This document shows positions 8,982 to 18,041 of a DNA stretch of 64,000 nucleotides, piece by piece; positions within the stretch are counted from its first letter, which is position 1; the number at the start of each line of letters is the position of its first letter. The translations under genes were made by a program, and so were the position numbers. The stretch comes from CAJQLB01 sp905479065 (lineage in GTDB: Bacteria > Bacteroidota > Bacteroidia > Flavobacteriales > Flavobacteriaceae): the NCBI GenBank assembly GCA_943846735.1, contig OX044364.1, forward strand, positions 1,054,001 through 1,118,000. The letters are read 5' to 3'. The notes below the pieces were generated by a model. It did no database searches. It was not told the origin of the DNA and worked only from the letters and a program-made list of their open reading frames with translations.

Positions 8982-9576
8982 AATTTATGTCCTACTATTA
9001 ATATTTGGAATTTTACCGACTTTATTGTGGTCGCAAAAAGACAAAGCTTCCACAAAAGAAGGTAAGATTGGTAGTAAAAATTCAGTTCTTATGGATTCTA
9101 TAAAATCAAAAAAGATAGATCCATTAAGACCTGCAAAAGCTGCTTTTTACTCAGCTGTATTACCCGGTTTAGGACAAGCGTATAATAAAAAATATTGGAA
9201 AATTCCAATTGTATATGCCGCACTTGGAACAGGTGTTTATTTTTATTTAGATAATAAAAAAGAATATGACCGTTATCGTAATGCCTACAAAAGACGTTTG
9301 GCTGGATTTACAGATGATGAATTTTATGGAGATACCACTACCCCACAAATTTCAAATGACGGTTTAATTAGAGCTCAAAAAACATTGAGAAGAAATAAAG
9401 AAATTTCATTACTTGTTACTTTAGGTATTTATGCATTAAATGTAATTGACGCTAATGTTGATGCTCATCTGTTACAGTATAACATTGATGACAACTTAGC
9501 ACTAAAGCCTCACTTTGATTTTAATGAATTTGATGCATCAACCAATCTTGGCCTTTCGTTAGGTTTTAAATTTTAA
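8971..9576 (+). CDS. DUF5683 membrane/envelope protein
   Basis: This protein of 201 residues starts at a GTG inside the parB 3' end. It has a cleavable-looking signal (hydrophobic stretch ending in LLWSQ), then a conserved core RPAKAAFYSAVLPGLGQAYNKKYWKIPIVYAALG and a hydrophobic helix reaching about residue 95. A second hydrophobic segment follows (LLVTLGIYALNVIDANVDAHL). The PGLGQxYNxxxWK motif is the hallmark of DUF5683 proteins that follow parB in Bacteroidota. Function is unknown. The overlap with parB and the two-base gap to dapB place it in one operon. Confidence 0.8.
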   Translation: MQNRIYVLLLIFGILPTLLWSQKDKASTKEGKIGSKNSVLMDSIKSKKIDPLRPAKAAFYSAVLPGLGQAYNKKYWKIPIVYAALGTGVYFYLDNKKEYDRYRNAYKRRLAGFTDDEFYGDTTTPQISNDGLIRAQKTLRRNKEISLLVTLGIYALNVIDANVDAHLLQYNIDDNLALKPHFDFNEFDASTNLGLSLGFKF

Positions 9577-9578
9577 AT

Positions 9579-10280
9579 ATGAATATCGCTTTGTTTGGAT
9601 ATGGAAGAATGGGTAAGGCTATCGAAAAATTAGCTCAATCGAGAGGTCATGTAATTATAAGAAAAATTGATAATAACAGCGAAAATTTTTCGTTGTCAGA
9701 AGCTGATGTAGCCATTGATTTTAGTATTCCAAATGCCGCAGTAACAAATATTACACGGGCTCTTGAACAAGGTATACCTGTGATTTCAGGGACAACAGGG
9801 TGGTTAAATGAGTACGATCAAATAGTCAATCTTTGCAACAAAATAAATGGAGCGTTTCTGTACGCATCTAATTTTAGTTTAGGGGTAAACCTCTTCTTTG
9901 AATTAAACAAAAATCTAGCAAAAATAATGTCACAACGAAGCACTTATGATGCATCCATCACAGAAACACATCACAGGCAAAAATTAGATGCGCCAAGTGG
10001 AACCGCAATTTCATTGGCCGAAAGCATTATTAAGAATACAGGTTACAAAGAATGGTGTCTTGACAAAAAGAATTCTGAAACACTCCATATTTCCTCTGAG
10101 CGTTTAGATGATATTACCGGCATTCATTCAGTAACATACAATTCTAAGGAAGATAGTATTGAAATTAAACACACCTCAAAAAACAGAGAGGGCTTTGCAT
10201 TAGGAGCTATCGTGGCAGCAGAGTGGATAATTAGAAGAAAAGGAGTTTTTACGATGAAGGATGTACTAACTATTACTTAA
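9579..10280 (+). CDS. dapB: 4-hydroxy-tetrahydrodipicolinate reductase
   Basis: This enzyme reduces dihydrodipicolinate precursors with NAD(P)H in the lysine and diaminopimelate pathway. The 233 residues start with the Rossmann motif ALFGYGRMGKAIEKLA; AIDFSIPNA and VISGTTGW follow. The catalytic segment is ETHHRQKLDAPSGTA, with the paired His and the Lys/Asp-Ala-Pro-Ser-Gly-Thr signature. The protein is slightly short compared with enterobacterial homologues, as is usual in Bacteroidota. It is two bases after the DUF5683 gene and 35 bases before lepB. Confidence 0.95.
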   Translation: MNIALFGYGRMGKAIEKLAQSRGHVIIRKIDNNSENFSLSEADVAIDFSIPNAAVTNITRALEQGIPVISGTTGWLNEYDQIVNLCNKINGAFLYASNFSLGVNLFFELNKNLAKIMSQRSTYDASITETHHRQKLDAPSGTAISLAESIIKNTGYKEWCLDKKNSETLHISSERLDDITGIHSVTYNSKEDSIEIKHTSKNREGFALGAIVAAEWIIRRKGVFTMKDVLTIT

Positions 10281-10315
10281 TCTCTTTTCTTCATAAATAA
10301 ATAAAAAGAAAAATT

Positions 10316-11899
10316 ATGACTTGGACTGAATGGGCAATCGTTTTTTTTGTGATTCAAATAATTCACGGATTAGGAACTTGGAAACTTTATAAAAAAGCAG
10401 GATACGACAGTTGGAATGCATTTGTACCAATTTACAATGCAGTTACATTAATGAAGATTATCAATCGTTCTCCTTACTGGACTATTTTACTATTTCTTCC
10501 CATGATTAATGTGATAATGTTTCCTATAATTTGGGTTGAAACTTCAAGGAGTTTTGGGAAAAACAGTTATTTAGATACTTTTTTAGCAGTAATAAGTCTT
10601 GGTTTTTATAATTATTACCTAAACTACTTTGCTGAAATTAACCATATTAAAAACAAAGATAGAATTCCAAAATCTTCCTCAGGTGAATGGGTAAACTCAA
10701 TTTTGTTTGCCATTGTTGCTGCTACATTAGTTCACACCTATTTCATTCAGCCTTATGTGATACCATCTTCGTCTTTAGAAAAATCATTGTTAGTTGGAGA
10801 TTTTCTACTTGTAAGTAAGTATAATTTTGGCGCTAGAGCTCCAATGACTGCAGTAGCTGCACCGATGGTTCATGATACTATTCCAATCATTAAAAAGAAA
10901 TCATATTTATTTAATGATGAAGATGCTCATCAAAAAACCTCATGGCTTAATAAATTACAATTTCCTTATTTTCGATTACCTGGCTTTGATACTATAGATC
11001 GTAATGAGATTGTTGTATTCAACAGTCCTGCCGATTCAACCGATAACATTAATATTTTTTCATCTGACAGAAACTATAACAAGCCCATAGATAAAAAAAT
11101 AAATTTAGTCAAACGCTGTGTTGGTACCCCGGGTGACACCCTAGAAATTAAAAATGGTTTTGTTTATATCAATGGAGAAAAGAATATATTACCTGACCGA
11201 GCCGCACTTCAGTTTAGTTATTTTGTTCAACCTAAAACAAACCAATTTAATGCAAAATTAATAAAAGAGCGATACGATATTACCGATCCCTTTCAAATTA
11301 TAAACAATCAAAATACTTATTATTTTTCAGCAATATCAGACGAGGCATTGAATAAGTTTCAAAATCACCCTAATGTTTCAAGTATCACGCCAAACAAAGA
11401 AGAAGATGGTGCAAGAAACCCAAATATTTTCCCACATCATCCTGACTACCAATGGAATAATGACTTTTTCGGACCTTTATATATTCCGAAAAAAGGACAA
11501 ACCATTGACTTAAATTTAAAAGTATTACCTCTTTACAAGCGGCTCATATCCGTTTATGAAAAAAATGATTTAGAAATAATTGGTGATGATATTTATATTA
11601 ACGGGAACCTTGTTACCACTTATACTTTTAAGCAAAACTATTATTGGATGATGGGAGATAATCGTCATAATTCTTTGGATGCACGTGCTTGGGGCTTTGT
11701 ACCCTTTGATCACGTTGTTGGAAAACCTATTTTTATATGGATGAGTTGGGATGGCATAAAAAATCCTCGTTGGAAAAGATTCTTTACCACTGTCCATGGC
11801 TCAGGAGAACCAATTTCATTCCTTATTCCATTCCTAATTGTTTTATCAATTTGGTATGGTTTTAACAAATGGCGTCGTAGGAATAAAAAAATAAATTAA
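10316..11899 (+). CDS. lepB: Signal peptidase I with N-terminal membrane domain
   Basis: This membrane serine protease removes signal peptides from exported proteins. At 527 residues it is much longer than the minimal enzyme. Residues 1-110 form an extra DUF5684-like region with several hydrophobic segments. The catalytic Ser lies in YVIPSSSLEKSLLVGD and the general-base Lys in LVKRCVGTPGDTLEI. The C-terminal MMGDNRHNSLDARAWG is the last conserved box. About 150 residues are inserted between the Lys box and the last box, and a final hydrophobic helix is followed by a basic tail. The enlarged form is common in Flavobacteriia. Confidence 0.93.
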   Translation: MTWTEWAIVFFVIQIIHGLGTWKLYKKAGYDSWNAFVPIYNAVTLMKIINRSPYWTILLFLPMINVIMFPIIWVETSRSFGKNSYLDTFLAVISLGFYNYYLNYFAEINHIKNKDRIPKSSSGEWVNSILFAIVAATLVHTYFIQPYVIPSSSLEKSLLVGDFLLVSKYNFGARAPMTAVAAPMVHDTIPIIKKKSYLFNDEDAHQKTSWLNKLQFPYFRLPGFDTIDRNEIVVFNSPADSTDNINIFSSDRNYNKPIDKKINLVKRCVGTPGDTLEIKNGFVYINGEKNILPDRAALQFSYFVQPKTNQFNAKLIKERYDITDPFQIINNQNTYYFSAISDEALNKFQNHPNVSSITPNKEEDGARNPNIFPHHPDYQWNNDFFGPLYIPKKGQTIDLNLKVLPLYKRLISVYEKNDLEIIGDDIYINGNLVTTYTFKQNYYWMMGDNRHNSLDARAWGFVPFDHVVGKPIFIWMSWDGIKNPRWKRFFTTVHGSGEPISFLIPFLIVLSIWYGFNKWRRRNKKIN

Positions 11900-11958
11900 T
11901 ATGTTGAGATACGGTGATATTCAATTGACGAAAACCTGTATCCAATTACCAATAATTG

Positions 11959-12576
11959 ATGAATATCTTACTCAATCCCACATATTTTGCTAATATTTTG
12001 CACTGGTGTGCCCTCGTAAAAAGCAATCAGGTAAGCTTTGAGGTATGTGATTCTTACCAAAAACAAACCTATCGAAATAGAACTCATATTTACAGTGCAA
12101 ACGGCACCTTGGCCTTGTCAATCCCTGTTGTTTATTCTCAAAATAATCGTCAAATGTACAGAGATATTGAAATCTACAACAATGATAAGTGGCAAAACGT
12201 GCACTGGAAGTCATTAATTAGTGCATACGGTGCATCACCTTTTTTTGAATTTTATAAAGATGACCTCGCACCACTCTTTCACACAAAACAAAAGTTTTTG
12301 ATGGATTTTAATTTTAAATGTTTTGAAACTCTACTACATTGTTTAGACATAGAAATTGATTATCTCAAGACCACAAGCTTTGAGAGAGAAATAACGCAAA
12401 ATAAAGATATGCGTGATTGCACTAATGTTCGAAAAGAAAAACAATACAATTTTGTGAATTACACACAAGTATTCGAAAAGAAACATGGTTTTATTAGTAA
12501 TTTAAGTATTCTTGATTTACTTTTTAATGAAGGCCCAAACACAGTCATGTATCTCAATAATCAATCAATTTCTTGA
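11959..12576 (+). CDS. WbqC-like family protein
   Basis: This 205-residue protein belongs to the WbqC family, found in polysaccharide loci and elsewhere; its biochemical role is not settled. The ATG at 11959 gives the typical start NILLNPTYFANILHW; an adjacent TTG at 11956 adds only one residue. Conserved features are QKQTYRNRTHIYSANG, LSIPVVY and the block WQNVHWKSLISAYGASPFFEFYKD. It lies 59 bases after lepB and overlaps the DUF6122 gene by four bases. No sugar-nucleotide genes are nearby, so a link to O-antigen is not supported here. Confidence 0.85.
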   Translation: MNILLNPTYFANILHWCALVKSNQVSFEVCDSYQKQTYRNRTHIYSANGTLALSIPVVYSQNNRQMYRDIEIYNNDKWQNVHWKSLISAYGASPFFEFYKDDLAPLFHTKQKFLMDFNFKCFETLLHCLDIEIDYLKTTSFEREITQNKDMRDCTNVRKEKQYNFVNYTQVFEKKHGFISNLSILDLLFNEGPNTVMYLNNQSIS

Positions 12577-12884
12577 CGCTTCAAACAACCATACATTACG
12601 GGATTCATTGCTTAGTGCCTTTGTTGGTAGCGCTCCTTTTTTTTAAGTCAAAATGGCCATTAGCCTACGTCATAATGATCGGGGCATTTATCATAGACCT
12701 AGATCATTTATTGGCAGATCCTATTTTTGACCTAATGAGGTGTAGCATTAATTTTCATCCACTCCATACCTATTTTGCCATACTAATTTATATTGTACTT
12801 GTATTGATAAGAAGAACAAGGATTATCGGTCTTGGCCTTTGTATTCATATAATTGCAGACTTTGCTGATTGTTTATTGTCCTAA
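12573..12884 (+). CDS. DUF6122 small membrane protein
   Basis: This 103-residue protein has three or four hydrophobic helices and the family signature IDLDHLLADPIFDLMRCSINFHPLH, rich in Asp and His and placed after the second helix. The signature looks like a metal-dependent membrane hydrolase site, but no activity is known to me. It starts at TTG overlapping the wbqC-like stop (TTGA), consistent with translational coupling. The 3' end overlaps the convergent EEP hydrolase gene by 12 bases. Confidence 0.8.
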   Translation: MTLQTTIHYGIHCLVPLLVALLFFKSKWPLAYVIMIGAFIIDLDHLLADPIFDLMRCSINFHPLHTYFAILIYIVLVLIRRTRIIGLGLCIHIIADFADCLLS

Positions 12885-13898
12885 GCTCATTTTTGAAATA
12901 ATAGGAAAATGATCCGAATAATTCTGATTAAATACCTCAAAAGTATTTACTTTAAAAGAATTATCAACTAATATGAAATCTATTCTAATAGGAAAATATT
13001 TAAAATTCCAAGTTCGACCAAAACCGTGACCAGCTTCATTAAAGCTATCTTTTAGGTTTTCTGTTATTTTTTTATACACATAAGAATAAGCGGTATTATT
13101 GAAATCTCCACAAACGACTAGTTTGTAAGGGGATAATTTTTTATGATTTAAAAACAATTCAGTTTGTGTTTCTTGCATTTTAAATGTTTCTCCAAATCTT
13201 TTTAGTAAACGACTAGAATTATCTTTTGTAAACTCCTCCTTTTCGGTGTCCAAGCGCAGTGATTGTAAATGTATGTTATAAACCCTGATGGTGTCAAAAG
13301 ATGTAACAATATCAGCATAGATAGCATTATTTGCCGTATTGGTAAACTCAACAGAACCTGAATTGATTATTGGATATTTTGAGAAAATAGCTTGTCCATA
13401 TTTAACACGATTTCCAGATAATTTTTCATATTTAAATTTGTAAAAGGATAAATCTACGTTCAGATGAGGATGATATTCTTGAAAACTGATAACATCAGGA
13501 GCTTGGCTTTCAATGAATTTCATGATGTCAACTTCGATATTATGGTCATCGATCCAACTGTAAAGGTTAAACAAACGGACATTGTAATTCATCACTGAAA
13601 ATTGATTTTGGTCATTTAATGTCGTTGTATCAGGAAATTTAAATAATGAATTAACATGATTAAATCCGATAAGAAGAACCAAAAATGAGAGCAATAATTG
13701 CCTTTTCATTTTAAGAAACCAAAACAAAAAAAACAAAAGATTACTCAAAATTAAAAAAGGCACTGCTAAACTTAAAACAGCAAGCAAAGGTGATATATGT
13801 GGCGGAATAAATGGTAAGAAATAAGACAATATTAATAGAGCTGCAAATATAGAATTTACAACAAAAAGTAATTTGTCAACGAAATTTAATTTCTTCAA
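12873..13898 (-). CDS. Endonuclease/exonuclease/phosphatase (EEP) family protein
   Basis: This membrane-anchored protein of 341 residues has two or three N-terminal hydrophobic helices within about residues 10-90. An EEP (DNase I-like) domain follows: VMNYNVRLFNLY, VISFQEYHPH with the metal-binding Glu, VYNIHLQS, VVCGDFNNTAYS, and YSDHFPI with the final catalytic His. All key motifs are present, so it should be an active phosphodiesterase. The substrate, nucleic acid or phospholipid, is unknown. It is the last gene of the leftward run that begins near 19301 and converges with the DUF6122 gene. Confidence 0.85.
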   Translation of the reverse strand: MKKLNFVDKLLFVVNSIFAALLILSYFLPFIPPHISPLLAVLSLAVPFLILSNLLFFLFWFLKMKRQLLLSFLVLLIGFNHVNSLFKFPDTTTLNDQNQFSVMNYNVRLFNLYSWIDDHNIEVDIMKFIESQAPDVISFQEYHPHLNVDLSFYKFKYEKLSGNRVKYGQAIFSKYPIINSGSVEFTNTANNAIYADIVTSFDTIRVYNIHLQSLRLDTEKEEFTKDNSSRLLKRFGETFKMQETQTELFLNHKKLSPYKLVVCGDFNNTAYSYVYKKITENLKDSFNEAGHGFGRTWNFKYFPIRIDFILVDNSFKVNTFEVFNQNYSDHFPIISKMSLGQ

Positions 13899-13926
13899 TA
13901 TGGTATCAATTATTTAACAAAAATTG

Positions 13927-14808
13927 CTACTTCCCTGCTCTAAAGAGAAATTCCTTCTCGTCCTTGGTTAAACTTTCATAACCGCTCTTACTAATCTTAT
14001 CTAAAATAATATCAATTTTTTTTTGATTATTAAATTGATTAAACTCACCTCTTTCATAACCTCCTACTTTAGACTTGTCTTTGTACACAGTCTTTAGTTT
14101 AGCTTTTTTAGTAAATGAAAATAGACTAAAGAAAGCATCCATTAATTTTTCAAATCTTTTTCCAATATCAATCCCTTGACGTAAACGAATAGCATAAAAA
14201 TAACCCAATAAATCTCCCCCAAGATGTGCTACATTACCCCCAGAATTAGCTCCAAAAAGACCAAATAAATCTAGAGCTACCATTATGAAGCCAACATACA
14301 TTAGCTTAAAACGTAGTGAACCCAAGCGCACCTCATGATTTGGCATGTATGCGCACAAAAAGATCAGTGTTGCTCTTACTCCTGCTGATGCTCCCACTAA
14401 TGAACCTCCGTAGTTGAAAAAAGAAGGAAATAATGCATAACTTACTATGTAAAGTAGACCCCCTGAAATAATACCCAAGAAATATATATTTAATGAAATT
14501 TTAATATTGAATAAATTAGAAAAGGAACGTCCAACAAAGTACAGCACGAACATATTCATGAACAAGTGCCAAAACTCAATATGTGTAAAACCATATGTAA
14601 CAAGACTCCAGGGCTTCAAGAGGAATGATGAAAACTCATTTGGTAATTCGAGCCAATTTAAACTTGAGCTTCTCGAAATATCAAAAACAACGGTAATACA
14701 CCAACCAATAAAAAAAACAACAATATTTATCGCTATTATTTTTTCATAAGCTGTTAGTTGCTTTAACTTATCTTGTATATCTTGAGTTAGCGATGTCATT
14801 AGTCCCAC
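13927..14808 (-). CDS. Rhomboid family intramembrane serine protease (second of two)
   Basis: This 293-residue polytopic protein has the rhomboid core: WHLFMNMFVLYFVG (the HxxxN segment of TM2), VGASAGVRATL with the nucleophile Ser, and GNVAHLGGDLLGYF with the catalytic His. It should cleave membrane proteins within the bilayer. A soluble, basic C-terminal tail of about 75 residues ends with KISKSGYESLTKDEKEFLFRAGK, a short helical motif seen after many Bacteroidota rhomboids. Its start overlaps the end of the upstream rhomboid gene by 10 bases. Substrates are unknown. Confidence 0.9.
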   Translation of the reverse strand: MGLMTSLTQDIQDKLKQLTAYEKIIAINIVVFFIGWCITVVFDISRSSSLNWLELPNEFSSFLLKPWSLVTYGFTHIEFWHLFMNMFVLYFVGRSFSNLFNIKISLNIYFLGIISGGLLYIVSYALFPSFFNYGGSLVGASAGVRATLIFLCAYMPNHEVRLGSLRFKLMYVGFIMVALDLFGLFGANSGGNVAHLGGDLLGYFYAIRLRQGIDIGKRFEKLMDAFFSLFSFTKKAKLKTVYKDKSKVGGYERGEFNQFNNQKKIDIILDKISKSGYESLTKDEKEFLFRAGK

Positions 14809-15551
14809 CTATTTTTATTAAACTGAGTCTTTTTCCAATACCACATAATTAAAAAACCAGTTAAAGCCCCTCCAACGTGTGCCATATATGCTGTGTTACT
14901 TGGACTAAAAAATGATTGACCTGTCAAAGCTGAAATAACATCTAAAACAATTATTCCTGGAATGAAATATTTTGCCTTTATGGGAATTGGAAGAAATATG
15001 AGCATTAACTTCGCTTCCGGATTCATCATTCCAAAAGCCGCTAATATTCCCATGATACATCCTGAGGCACCGACCATTGATGCATTGTAAATAGGAAATA
15101 TGTTTTTGAGCTTTGTAAATTGATTTTCATCAATGCTATTAATAGCCTCATTAGAGGTAAGCATTTGTATTATTTCTGAACTTGTAAGTCCAGAACCAAT
15201 GAGTTCTGCATATAATGGTAAATAATTTATGTAATAATAACCTAATTGAAACAAAACAGCGCCCAAACCTGCCGAAATATAAATAAACAAGAAGTTTTTA
15301 TTTCCTAATTGTTGCTCTACAGCCGTCCCGAACATCCAAAGAGCAAACATGTTAAATAAAAGATGGGTAAAACCTCCGTGCATAAACATATGGGTCACTA
15401 TTTGCCATGGTTGAAACAACTCATTCTTTGGGAAATAAAGAGCAAACCATTTGTAAAACAACTCTCCGTTACCTATGGCCATAGTACCAATAAACATTAG
15501 CACATTAATTATCAGTAAATGTTTTACCGATTCTGTAAGTCCTCTCATCAT
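14799..15551 (-). CDS. Rhomboid family intramembrane serine protease (first of two)
   Basis: This second rhomboid paralogue (250 residues) carries GGFTHLLFNMFALWMFG in TM2, MVGASGCIMGILAA with the nucleophile Ser in TM4 and AYMAHVGGALTGF with the catalytic His in TM6. A hydrophilic insert of about 50 residues precedes the Ser helix and is absent from its neighbour. The end is short, without the long tail of the downstream copy. It lies three bases downstream of mutL and overlaps the next rhomboid, so all three are probably on one mRNA. Confidence 0.9.
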   Translation of the reverse strand: MMRGLTESVKHLLIINVLMFIGTMAIGNGELFYKWFALYFPKNELFQPWQIVTHMFMHGGFTHLLFNMFALWMFGTAVEQQLGNKNFLFIYISAGLGAVLFQLGYYYINYLPLYAELIGSGLTSSEIIQMLTSNEAINSIDENQFTKLKNIFPIYNASMVGASGCIMGILAAFGMMNPEAKLMLIFLPIPIKAKYFIPGIIVLDVISALTGQSFFSPSNTAYMAHVGGALTGFLIMWYWKKTQFNKNRWD

Positions 15552-15554
15552 AGT

Positions 15555-17399
15555 TTACATAAATTTTTTATCCAAATCTTCCACATTAATTGTAATAAAG
15601 GTTGGTTGATTGGTTGGTGTAGTTGTAGGATCTTTGCAAGCAAATAACTTGTTTACTAAATGATCTCTCTCATCACTGCTCAAATACTGCCCAGACTTTA
15701 TTGCTAATGATTTTGCCAATGATTTTGATAACATGTCTGTTTGACTAAAATGCGTGTCAGGTAACTCATTTTGAGCATCATATACGACTTGTTCCAAAAC
15801 CAACAGAGCTTGTTCATTATTCACAGTTGCCGGAATACCACATAATTCCATAGACTCCTTAGCAACCATTGAAAACATGAATCCCGTTTGTTCAAGTTGG
15901 GGTCTTAGTGTTTCTAGAATATTTATTTCATCCATTCCAAACTCTAACTTTAAGGGGAACAACAATTGCTGACTAATCGCTTCTTTAATAGTGATTTGTT
16001 CTAAAAACTCCTCATATAAGACTCTCTGGTGAGCCCGATGTTGATCAATTACTAACATTCCAGACTTAATTGTGTGAATAATGTATTTATTTTTGAGCTG
16101 AAATGTCTTTTGTATTTCTTTTATTTCATCAGTAAACATGGAATTTTGATTCTCATCACTTTCAAAATACACTTCTTTAAAATTATCTGATGTGACATTG
16201 CTTTTTGATTCCAAACCTACATATAAGCTTTCCCATTCATTAATATGGTTTCCTCGTGAAGACTGTTTGGAACCAATAAGAGATGATTGCCCTTTAAATG
16301 GATTGAAAGCTTTATCAAAATCGACCATTGGGTTTTGAACTATTTTTTCATCGAAACCGTAAGGTGTGTCTAAATTTTTATCTCGATTAAAGTCTAAAAT
16401 TGGAGCAATATTAAATTGTCCCAAAGCATGTTTCACAGAGGCTCTAAGAATGGCATAAAGCGTCTGTTCATCATCAAATTTTATCTCAGTTTTTGTCGGA
16501 TGAATATTGATATCAATACTTTGAGGATCTACAACAAGAAAAAGTAAATAAGAAGCGTGAGTTTTTGGTCTTAATAATCCTTCAAAAGCAGTATTCACTG
16601 CATGATTTAAGTAAGAACTCCTAATAAATCTATTGTTTACGAAAAAAAACTGTTCTCCTCGGGTCTTTTTGGCAAACTCAGGTTTAAAAACAAATCCTGA
16701 AATTTTCAACACCTCTGTTTCCTCTTGAACTGGAACTAGTTTTTCATTTGTTTTTGATCCAAAGATATTTACAATTCTCTGTCGAACATTACTTACAGGC
16801 AAATTAAATAATTCTGCGCCATTGTTATAAAATGAAAATGTAATATCGGGATGCGTCAATGCGACTCTGTGAAATTCATCGATAATATGTCGTGTTTCTA
16901 CGATATTTGATTTTAGAAAATTTCGTCTAGCTGGAACATTAAAAAATAAATTTTTTACTAAAACTGTGGTCCCTTTTGGAGACGCAATATCTTTTTGAAA
17001 ATTAACATAGCTTCCTTCAATTTTGATATGTGTTCCAACTTCATCGATGGGGCGTTTTGTTTTCAAATCAACATGGGAAATGGCGGCAATACTTGCGAGT
17101 GCCTCACCTCTAAAACCTTTCGTGCTTAATTTAAATAAGTCATCCGCATTCTTAATTTTTGACGTTGCATGGCGTTCAAAACTTAAACGGGCGTCTGAAA
17201 CACTCATACCAGTCCCATTATCGCTAACTTGTATTAAAGTTTTACCTGCATCTTTAACAATGAGTTTTATTAGGGTAGCTTTTGCATCAATGGCATTTTC
17301 AAGTAACTCTTTGACAACAGAGGCCGGACGCTGAACAACTTCTCCAGCAGCAATCTGATTGGCTACATGATCAGGTAATAATTGAATAACGTCTTCCAT
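15555..17399 (-). CDS. mutL: DNA mismatch repair protein MutL
   Basis: This GHKL ATPase couples MutS mismatch recognition to strand removal. The N-terminal ATPase domain shows ELLENAIDAKAT, DNGTGMSVSDA, RHATSKI and GFRGEALASIAA. FVNNRFIRS and DINIHPTKTEIKF mark the transducer domain. The 614-residue protein has a variable linker and then a C-terminal dimerisation domain beginning near LKNKYIIHTIKSGMLVIDQH. The QHRAHQRVLYEE segment resembles the DQHAAxER box of endonuclease-type MutL, but I did not confirm the full endonuclease motif set. It starts at ATG, seven bases after the small membrane protein gene. Confidence 0.95.
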   Translation of the reverse strand: MEDVIQLLPDHVANQIAAGEVVQRPASVVKELLENAIDAKATLIKLIVKDAGKTLIQVSDNGTGMSVSDARLSFERHATSKIKNADDLFKLSTKGFRGEALASIAAISHVDLKTKRPIDEVGTHIKIEGSYVNFQKDIASPKGTTVLVKNLFFNVPARRNFLKSNIVETRHIIDEFHRVALTHPDITFSFYNNGAELFNLPVSNVRQRIVNIFGSKTNEKLVPVQEETEVLKISGFVFKPEFAKKTRGEQFFFVNNRFIRSSYLNHAVNTAFEGLLRPKTHASYLLFLVVDPQSIDINIHPTKTEIKFDDEQTLYAILRASVKHALGQFNIAPILDFNRDKNLDTPYGFDEKIVQNPMVDFDKAFNPFKGQSSLIGSKQSSRGNHINEWESLYVGLESKSNVTSDNFKEVYFESDENQNSMFTDEIKEIQKTFQLKNKYIIHTIKSGMLVIDQHRAHQRVLYEEFLEQITIKEAISQQLLFPLKLEFGMDEINILETLRPQLEQTGFMFSMVAKESMELCGIPATVNNEQALLVLEQVVYDAQNELPDTHFSQTDMLSKSLAKSLAIKSGQYLSSDERDHLVNKLFACKDPTTTPTNQPTFITINVEDLDKKFM

Positions 17400-17406
17400 C
17401 TAAAGT

Positions 17407-17691
17407 TTAAGAAAAGAAAATTGATAAATCAAAATCAATAAAAAACAAAAATAAAACAACCAAAATAATCAGAATAACCAAAATTCTTTTATTAACTTCT
17501 TGATCTGGTTCGTTTTTTAACTCATCAAATGCATTTGTAAATTTAGATTTTAAATTTGTAGAATTTATTGTTTTTCTGTAATCATCAAACTTATGTTTAA
17601 TTTCAAATGGACTTTGACCGTCTTCATTAGATTTGTAATATCTCGGCGTATAGCTAAACTTTTTATTTTTACGTAATTTAAACATCCCCAT
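17407..17691 (-). CDS. Small C-terminally anchored protein, paralogue of next gene
   Basis: This 94-residue protein has a basic N-terminus (KLRKNKKFSYTPRYYK), a charged middle (FEIKHKFDDYRKTI) and one C-terminal hydrophobic helix (ILVILIILVVLFLFFID), so it probably faces the cytoplasm with a tail anchor. No function is known to me. In this class such genes are often labelled riboflavin synthase subunit beta because they sit near ribH; the sequence gives no support for that label. It shares the layout K-x-F-x-Y-x-P ... RKT ... TM with the 78-residue neighbour. Confidence 0.72.
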   Translation of the reverse strand: MGMFKLRKNKKFSYTPRYYKSNEDGQSPFEIKHKFDDYRKTINSTNLKSKFTNAFDELKNEPDQEVNKRILVILIILVVLFLFFIDFDLSIFFS

Positions 17692-17707
17692 GATATTTGA
17701 TTTTATT

Positions 17708-17944
17708 TTACAAGAATTTTACCTCTAAAAAATACATACCACTCAATAGTAATGCCAAAATTAAAATTAAGATGGGCAGCGAAGTTTTTAGAAAATATTT
17801 TCGTTTTGATGTCTTACGAAACTGATTCCACTTGAACTTATATCCTGTAAACTGACCATTCTCATGTCCATTTGACACACTTTTGGGCTTTTTTGAATGA
17901 TTAGGTTTATAATTAAATCGTTTATGCTTTCGCTGACTAAACAA
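17708..17944 (-). CDS. Small C-terminally anchored protein, paralogue of previous gene
   Basis: This 78-residue protein has a very basic N-terminus (RKHKRFNYKPNHSKKPK), a middle segment YKFKWNQFRKTSKRKYF and a C-terminal hydrophobic helix (LPILILILALLLSGMYFL). Its order of motifs matches the 94-residue gene 16 bases downstream, so the two look like an old duplication. Function is unknown. It is separated from ribH by 97 bases in which I see no clear feature. Composition is ordinary for the region. The call as a gene rests on the paralogy and position. Confidence 0.65.
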   Translation of the reverse strand: MFSQRKHKRFNYKPNHSKKPKSVSNGHENGQFTGYKFKWNQFRKTSKRKYFLKTSLPILILILALLLSGMYFLEVKFL

Positions 17945-18041
17945 AATACATTTTTTCGTTACAAATCAAATGTACTACAAATAGGAGAAATCTATAGATT
18001 GTTAAAGACAAAAATTATTAACAAAAAAAGAAATGATTGGT

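Noticed and set aside
11901..11993. Short open frame starting two bases after lepB
   Set aside because: It overlaps the wbqC-like gene in another frame and has no matching family. It could only be a leader peptide, for which there is no evidence.
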